Assembly (NCBI RefSeq): GCF_001613445.1
Contig: NZ_BDCJ01000006.1
Location: forward strand, 372,001 to 436,000
Direction: 5' to 3'
DNA length: 64,000 bases
DNA from: Nocardia grenadensis NBRC 108939
GTDB taxonomy: Bacteria; Actinomycetota; Actinomycetes; Mycobacteriales; Mycobacteriaceae
Under the pieces are notes generated by a model. The model saw only the letters and a list, made by a program, of their open reading frames with translations. It was not told where the DNA came from and searched no databases. A program made the position numbers and the translations under genes. This document shows positions 45,501-54,500 of this stretch, piece by piece; positions within the stretch are counted from its first letter, which is position 1, and the number at the start of each line of letters is the position of its first letter.

Positions 45501-48500
45501 TCCACGCTGCTGATCGTGGCCACCGCCGGCCGGCACAAGCGGGCGCGACGTGAATTGATCGCCGAGCATCCGGAATTCCGCGGCGCCTTGGCGCGTTCGT
45601 CGCCCTACAAGGTCGGATACATCACTCTCCGTCCGCGCTCGAACGGAGAGGTCGACTTCGAGTTCGAAAGCCGGGAGTATCGGCCGCGCAACGCCGAGAT
45701 AGGCGCTCGGTTGTTGATGGCGTATCCACAGGCTCTAACCGCGAGCCGGTCGGGTGGGCCGGTCGGTTTCGACACCTGGATGGAGTCGCTCGGCGGGTTC
45801 GACTCATCGACCGAGATCGAGCATCTGGAAGCGCGGATCGATATCACCGAGGACGTGGACGAGACCAGCGCGCGCGCCGTCGTGATCCGGATGCTCACCG
45901 AAGAGCACCATCCCCGGCCTCGATGGTGGGACAAGCCGCCGAATATCGGGGGCGCTACCACCTCGCACGAGATCGAAGTCGCGGGCGTCGTGATAGCGGT
46001 CCAGATGCGGGAGAATTACGAGGCCAACTGGCTGAACCGGTTCGAACTGGCCCATACCCACGGCGAGGCGGATACCGGTAACGCGGTGTCGTGGCTGTTC
46101 CCCGGAGGTCTGCGGGCCCGTTCGAAGGAGGCGCTGGCCAAGAAGGTCGCCCGAGCACTGACGGGCGGTCGGATCGACCCGGCCGATGCTTCTACGGGGC
46201 CGGGCACGCAGTCACGCGGGGCTGTGGGCGGAGGATCGGTGAATCCGCTACCACCCGGGATCGAACTGTTCTACCAGATCGACCCGAATCCGCTCGATCC
46301 TCACTTCCCTTACCGCCGGGGTGCGAGAGGGCGTGTCGGGCCGTCGCACCTGCAGTTCCACCACCATGATTCGGGTCGGCTGTGGGATGACCCCGCAGCG
46401 CAGTCGGTAGGGTCTACCGGGGTGCCGGCGGTGGAAACGGCGTCGTCGCCCACGCGGCCGTCGAGTAACGCGAACCGGGGTTCGGCAGCGGACCCGGTGG
46501 TGGTGGTCGCGCTCGATCCGAGCCGCCCGCTCACCGAGCGTATCGCCGAAGCCCGAGACAGGGTTCGCGGTGTGCTCGAGGGCTGGCCCGTCGCCGGCCA
46601 CCCGGGCGCCGCGGAAAACATGGTCGAGGCGATGCTGCGTACGGCCCAGGGGCCCGCGGTCGTCGAGTCGACGCAGGGCGGCGTCGGTGACCAGCGCTGG
46701 ATCGCGATCGCGGTGGTGGACGAGAGCCGGGTCCTGCCTGCTCGGGACGAACCCGGCGAAACCGGCCGGGTCACCGCCACCGATTCGGGCCGGATTATCG
46801 AACTGTGGGACGAGACCCCGCTGTCGAAGGGCGATTTCGAGCTGCTGAAGAGTGGGCGGCGCACCAGGCGGACCACTTTCTTCGCCGGCGAACAGCCCGG
46901 CGATCCTCCGCCGTCGGCGGACCGGCCCGAGTTCGAGTTCCCCTTCGCTCCGGGTGATATCGAGGCCACCGACGGCGTCGATACGGTCCGTAATGCCACG
47001 CGCGTACTGTTGACCGGCGCCGGATGGGATCCGGATCAGATCGCCGATCTCTTGTGGCCGGTGTCGGAGGTGGTCACCAACGCAGGTCTGCACACTGACG
47101 GAGAGGTCGTCGTCCGCGGCTACCTCGCGGAGGACCAGTTCGTACTGTCGGTGGAAGATCGATCCCGCGGGCTGCCCACGTGGCGGCTGGAAAGCAACGT
47201 GGACCCCGGAGAGGACGCGCCGCGTACAGCGGTCGACCCGGCCGGGGTAGATCGCTGGCTGGCGACTTTCCAGGGGCAGGGTTCGGTTGAGAACGACGAT
47301 TCGATGCGCCACCGCGAGACCGGGGAGCATGGCCGCGGTGCGGTCATAATCGCCGAATATGTGACCGCTCTGCGCATCGCGCTCGCCCGCGACGCAGCGC
47401 CGGGCAAAACCGTCTCCATCATGGTCCAGCGTGAGACTGCCGAGGCTGTGCCGGTGCCCGTCCAGCGCTCCGGAGGGGAGCCGCGCGACCCGGATCCGAC
47501 GAGTAATAGCAGTGCGGTACCGGCGGCGGAGCGGCGAGCGCGGCTCGAGCGTGACCGTGAACAGGCGCGGCAATTCCGTGATGAATTCGCCGAGGCCCGA
47601 GGAGTGCGCCCCGCCGAGCTGGAGAATGATCCCGCTCGGCCTGAGCTCCGTGTGCTGCGGCTGGAGGAATTGCGGCAAGAGCGAAACGCGGCGCGCGAAC
47701 TTCTGGCGGGCCCGGCGAGGGATCCGGAGAGTCTTGACGCGGATCAGCTGGATGCTCTGGCCTTCGGGTCGGATTCCGATACGGCCGATCTCGCCGCCGA
47801 TGTCCTGGAGCTCGACACGCTGGTGCGCTACGCCGACGAGGTCAACCGGTTGAATGCCGAGCTCGGGAAGATCGACGTGCCGGCTCCGGTCCTGGAGGGC
47901 CGGATCGTGACCGATCAGGCGGCGGATGTCGTCCCGGTGGTGGCGCAGGATACGAACCAGGGTGGCACGCTCGCCGACCGGATGCCCGACAGCGAGTTCG
48001 ATGCCCTCCCGGTCGAACGCAAGCACGAAGTCGCTCTCGCCGAATTGGCCGGTTCGGCAGTGATGTTCGAAACCCGTGCGGAGGCTGTCGACTTCGCCCG
48101 GCAGTATTGGAGCGAGCCTTTCCCGGAACCGGTACGTAGATCCCTGGCCTGGATCAAGGACGAAGTCTCGGCGAGCCCGCTGGGGTATGTGGCGGCCGAT
48201 GCCTACCTGACGGGCGCCGAAGAGCCGGGAGACGCGCCGACCGAAGTGGCAGAGCATGTTCGCCGGGCCGATGAGACGATGCACCACCACCGCTCCGATC
48301 GCGCTTTCTTCGTGACGATCCCGTACTTAGCGGACGGCAGCGACAGAACGGGAACGATCTTCAACCCGGGCTACTCGACCGCCGATATCGGCCATATACC
48401 TTCGCATCGGTTCGATTTCGTCGACCTGGGTGTCTTCCTGTCGCCCCCCCGAACCCGGATGTTGTGGGTCGAATCGGTCACCGGAATCCCCGAGCTCGCG

Positions 48501-51500
48501 CTCGGCCGGGCATTCGGCCGCGTGGTCACTCGTACCTTCACCGACGAAGACGGGGACCAGACCTTCGAGTACGGCTACCTACTCCCACAGACAGCGGAGA
48601 TCGAACGGCCGGAGGGACTGCCGGCCCCGGGCACGCGGCCCCGATTGGACAGCGGTGATGCCCCGCCCATCACCGGCGACGGCACTACCCCGCGACTTAC
48701 CGTTCGCGATCGGAATGCCCCCACCCCGACGCCGACCCGGCCGGCGGCAGATGAGAACGGAACGTCGCAACCGGTCGCCGCACGTGACCCTGGGACCGAG
48801 TCGGCGCGTGTTCACGACGACGGACATCCCTCGTCCGATACCGCAGTGCGCCGGGCCTCGTACCGCCCCCGGCCCGCTCCCGGCCACGCGGTCGATATCG
48901 AGGAGGCCCTCGATAAGCCTCGGCGTAGCCCCCACGACCCGCTGGCCTGGGCTCCATACATGGGCCGGGGTGTTCCGGATCAGGCACAGGCATTCCACCA
49001 CGGCGACCGCCACGGTGACGATCCTCGACACGATGAGCAGGGCGGTTCTCGTGGCCATGACGGACGCGACAACGCGGGCAGGAAGCGGATGCCGGGGGCC
49101 GTTCCGAGGCCGGGCTTCCTATCCCGTGCTGCTGGGAAGTCCGAGCGCCCGCCGCGAGGAGGCGAGGCGGCGGCGTCGCCCCGCGGTGACGAGGCAGCGC
49201 TGGGATCCGAAGCCGGAGCGGTCGGGCAGCCCCGCCCATCCGAGCCGCAAATCGTGTCCACCCGGGAGCTGTTCAGCTCCAACAAGCCCTATCGGCGTTT
49301 GTTCATTTCGAACGGCATCACCGGGCTCGGTGACAGCATCCAGCAGTCCGCGCTGCCATTGCTGATTCTCCAGGAGACCGGTTCGCCGATGGCCGCCGGT
49401 GCCACCACCTTCGCGACCTTCCTCCCGAAAATTCTCTTCGAAGTCCCCGCGGGCTACCTCGCCGATTTCACCGACCGGCTGAAGATGATGCAGTGGGCGC
49501 AGGCCGTCGGTGCGGGCGGCGCGTTCCTCGCCATGGGCGGTGTCCTCTCCGGCGCAGTGGATCTGGCCCCGCTGCTCACGGCGACGACTTTGGTCGAGGG
49601 CACTGCCACGGTCTTCTATCTGCGCGCGCTCGGCGGTTCCGTGCTGGATCTCGTCACGCCCGAGCAGCGCCCCCGGGCGAACCGGATGTCCGCGGTGGAG
49701 GGGTACTTGGCCGGGACCGGTGGGCGGGCGTTGGGGCCGGTGCTGTTGAGCATCGACAAATCGGTGCCCGTGGGCGCGAACCTGTTGTCCTACCTGTTGA
49801 ATATCGGGGCCCTCACCGGGATGCGGGAGCACTTCCCCGTGCACACGCCGCGGAAGCACCAGCCGCGGGAGGTTGCCCGCGAACTCAAAGCCGGCGGGCA
49901 GGCGGTGTGGCGGGATTCCTTCCTCCGCCCGTATACAGGCACGATCGTGTTCACCAACGCGGCCGTAGCGGCACTCAATCTGCGGGCGGCCACAGTCGTC
50001 GACGCGGCGGAGCTGCCCGGCTGGGCTGCCGGGCCGGTGCTCGCCGCGGGCGCACTGGGCGCGGTGGCCGGCGGGCTCCTACCGTCCCGGCTGATCGACA
50101 AGACCAAGGTGGACAACCTGTTCCTGGCAGGGCTCGCCGGATTCACCGCAGCAGCCGGGATACAGGCAGCCACCACCAATCCGTTCGTGGTGGCCGTCGG
50201 CACCTTCGGCTTCGGCATGGCCGGTGTGGCGATGAACGCCAGGGTGGTCGGTCATCAGCAGGAGTTCCTGCCGCGGGAACTGTACGGCCGCGCGGTCAGT
50301 GTGGGTAGCGCGATCACCTTGGCCGGTTCCGCCGGCGGTGCGCTGCTCGGTGGTGCGGTGCTGGACGCGCACGGCATCGATATCGCCGGCTGGATGCCCG
50401 CCGCAGTGGTGGGCGCGGCCGCCGGCGGTATGGCGGTGCGTGCCCTGGTCAAACGCTGGCGCACCATGTTCGGATTCGGCTGGCTGCGAGCGCTTGCCCG
50501 CGATGCCCTGGTGATCGAGCCGCCGTCGACCACGACCGGCCAGGTCGTGCCCACCACCCGTCCCGCCGTCGCCTGGCCCGCGCCCGACCCCGTCGGTGAG
50601 GTACTCTTCCGCACGATCCGTCTCGGTCGGGTGACCGGTAGCGACGATCTGGTCCTGCGCGCCGACCGCGCCGAAAGCGAGCTTCTCGAACGAATCGGCA
50701 CAGAGACCGCGGTCCCGTTGCGGCTGCGCAGCGTCCAGCACACGATGTGGGCGTCCACCGACGGTCTCGCGTACCGCCTTTACTGGGGTGGCAGTTATTC
50801 TCCGCTCGCCGGCAGTTCTCCCATGGAAATGAACAGCGCGCGGCGATCCGAGGATGCCGACGCTGCCATCGAGGCGAGCCCGCGGGCGGGTGCCGCATCC
50901 GGCCCGGTGGCAGATCCTGTTCGTGAGTGGAAAGAGCGGACCGATGCCGACGGCCCGAACGACGGCGACCGGGTGCTGGCCGCGGGCCGGATCGTGCCCG
51001 AACTCGGCGAAGAAGTCTGCGACCTGGTAGCGAAATCGGCGACTCTTACCACCCGTATCACCGGCCTGCGTGCGGCCGGGTGGACGTTCGAATACGCCAC
51101 GGCCGGAGCGGGCAGCTACGCGGACCGCGACGAGCGGAAGATCGCCGTGGACGGAAAGTACCGGAACGCGTACTTCGCCGAGAAGACGACCGCCACGATC
51201 GCCGAAGAGGTAGCCCTGGCGACCGCCGCCAGTCCGTTCCGGGACGCGGGATACCAGGGTGGTCCCGTGGAGGACTGGGTCGGAGGACTCGTCGTCGAAC
51301 GTTTACGGGCCGAGTGCGAGGCGAAACTGTTCGCTGTGGAATGCATGTGGGAAGTCGAACGCAGCGGCGGTCCCTACATTCCGGCCGGCGGTAATTACTT
51401 CTCGAGGTACGAGGCGATCTACGAGGAGTACGCGGCGGGCAGCATCACCCGAGACGAGGCGCGCAACAAAGTCGCCCTCATGCGTGACTGGACTGATATC

Positions 51501-54500
51501 GGGCAGGGGACGACACAGTCCTATGAGGACTATTGGCGAACTCATTACACCCGGCGCCATCCCGAGGCAGCTCCGCCGCCGGCGCAGTTGATCGAGATCG
51601 CCCGGCACATTCTCGTCGAGAACAACAAGGCGTTCGAGCACGGCGCACGGCGATCCGGTACTCCTGCGGGCGGGCTATCGGAAAACGAGGCATCCCCCGT
51701 GGGAGGTCTGTTCGCGCCCGACGGTGGGTCCCGGCACACGTCTACCGCGCCTACCGGATCTGGTGTAGGAAGTGGGCCCGTCGATACGCTGCCTGGCCTA
51801 GAACTGTTCCACCACGTCGACTCGAACCCGCTCGACCCTCACTTCCCCTACCGGCGTGGAGGTCGCCGTATCCAGCCGCCGCACCTACAGTTCCACCATC
51901 ACGGTGAGCGGGCGGACGAAAGCCGATTGTGGGACGACCCCCGGCAGCAGACCACCGGCACGGCGCGGAGTCGACCTCCGGCGAGCGGAAGCACCGATCC
52001 GAGAGGCGACGGCCCGAAGGACGACAAGCACCTGCCGGAAGCGGCGAAAGGGCCGCAATCCGGAGTCGGAGCCCGAGTCGGCGCGGGTGATGCGTCGCCC
52101 GCTGCCCAGCAGCCCTACCCGGGCGCCGAACCCCCCAGGCCAGGACCGGCCGGAGGTGCCACCGCGGGGCCCGGTCCGGTGGCCTTCCATCCCGGTGACG
52201 AGACCACCGGAGCCGGCCCGGCCGCCGGGCGGGCTCGGAACATCTTTGCCGGTGGACCCGGTTTCGCGGGGCTGGGCGGCCCGGCGATCTGGTTTCACCA
52301 TTCCCCGGGCGATTCACATGCGGCGAGTGAGGGTGTGGAATCAGCGGACAGCCGTCCGAAATTGACCGGCAACGAAAACGGGGGCGATCCGTATATATGG
52401 CTGGAAGAAGTTCATGGCGCGCGCCAGGATGCCTGGGTCCGCGAACATAGCGACCGAACGGTCGCCGAGTTTGCATCCGGTCCGGAGTTCGCCGAAATGG
52501 AGCAGAGAATCCTCGATGTGGCGAGCGAGGGTCATGTCAATTCCAGGCCCGACCGTGGTGGTCAGGATTTCTGGCCGGAACGCCGCGGTGATCAGCTCTA
52601 CAGGTTCCATGCCGATGCCGATTTCCCGAAGGGGCAGTGGCGACGCACCCGCTTCGCGGACTATATCGGCGGTGCCGCGACCTGGGAGGTGCTGATCGAT
52701 GTGGCCACGCTCGGCCAGGACGAGAACGGAGCACCGTCTACGCCGGGTTCTCCGGGCTATCGTCCCAGTGATGTCAATTGGGTCTGGGGTCGTTCCAAGG
52801 TGCAGGACCTCGATCTTTCCGAGGGGCAGAGGCGGGGGCCGCGTCGAGCGTTGATCGCGCTGTCGATCGGCGGTGGCGACACCCATGAGTTGCACGAGTT
52901 CGACCTCGTGACGAAACAATTCGTTCGCCCCGAAGAAGGCGGTTTCCGCCTACCGAACGCGAAGACCCGGTTCGAATGGTTCGGCCCCGATCACATCGAT
53001 GTGGCAACGGATTTCGGTCCGGGGACCATGAGCGGGTCCGGGAGTCCGATCGTCGTGAAACGCTGGTGGCGAGGGACCGCGCTACACGAAGCGGATACTT
53101 TGTTCGAAGGTTCCCCGGACGATGGGATCGTGAATGCGTCGGACAATATCCCCCGAGGTACGAATCCTCGTCAGGTGCAGCGGTTCATCGGGTTCTTCGA
53201 TCGTGAAACCTACGTGGTGCACTCGGACGGATCGACTCAACGGCTCGATGTTCCCCACGATGCGGTCGTCAAATGGTTCGATAATCAGATGCTGGTGGAA
53301 CTCACCAGGGACTGGTCTGTAGGTGGTCGCGAGTATCCGGCGGGGTCACTGCTGGCGACTGCTCTGGACGATTTCTTGGCCGGTGGGCGAGAGTTCGAGC
53401 CGTTGTTCACCCCCGAGGACACCGCACTGCTCGAATACGGGTGGACAGCCGGGCATCTGCTGGTGACCTCGCTGCACAACGTCCAAACCAAAATCGAGAT
53501 TCTCACCCTGGGCTCCGACGGCCGCTGGACTCGCCGCCCGGTGGAGAACCTTCCCGAGAATGCCACTTCCAAGGTGATCGGATTGGACCCGCAGTCCGGT
53601 GACGATAATTTCTTGGTGTGGTCCACCGGTTTCACCACACCTCCCGTTGTGCACAGCGGATCGGCCGACGGAGTGCTGCGACTGATCGAACAGGAGCCGC
53701 CGGCTTTCGACGCCTCCGGTATCGTCACCGAACAGTTCTTCGCCGTGTCGGACGACGGGACTCGTATTCCGTACTCCGTGGTCCGCAAAGAGGGTGCAAC
53801 CGGTCCTGCGATCATGCGCGTCTATGGCGGGTTCCAGATCTCACAGCTTCCCGAATACGACCCCGTTATGGGCAGGACGTGGCTCGAGGAGGGGAATATC
53901 CTCGTGCTGGCCAATACTCGCGGCGGCAGCGAGCTCGGCCCGAAACACCACAGCAGTTCCATCAAGGAAAATCGAGTAAAGGTTTATCAAGATGTCGCGG
54001 CGATAGCGGACGACCTTGTGCGGAACGGCGTCACCACCTACAAACAGTTGGGCGCTATCGGAAACAGTAACGGCGGCTTGGTTGTCGCTATGATGCTTGC
54101 CCGCTATCCGGAGAAGTTCGGCGCTCTGGTGGCCCAGATGCCCCTGGTGGATATGCTGCGATACATCTTCCTGGGCTCGGGCTTGAGTTGGATCTCCGAG
54201 TACGGCGACCCCAGAGATCCCGTTGAACGGGCGAACATCATCTCCGCGTATCACGAGATCGTTTTCGGCCCATGGCGTCCACCGATCTTGATCCGGTCCT
54301 CCGCCAAGGATCTCCGCACTCACCCCGGCCACGGTCGCAAACTGGCGGCACGCCTCGAGGAACTGGGTTATGAGGTGTGGTTCTACGAGAGCGAGGAAGG
54401 CGGGCACGAATTCGCGGGTGACACCAGGCAGACCGCATTCGAGATGGCGCTCACGATCCGATTCCTCAAAATGATGTTGGACCCCGGGAACTCCGGCGAT

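Noticed and set aside
46248..48290. 680-codon minus-strand open frame opposite the ATPase and ART modules
   Set aside because: Arg/Gly/His-rich shadow; no start signal or motif, whereas the plus strand shows HATPase and ART motifs.
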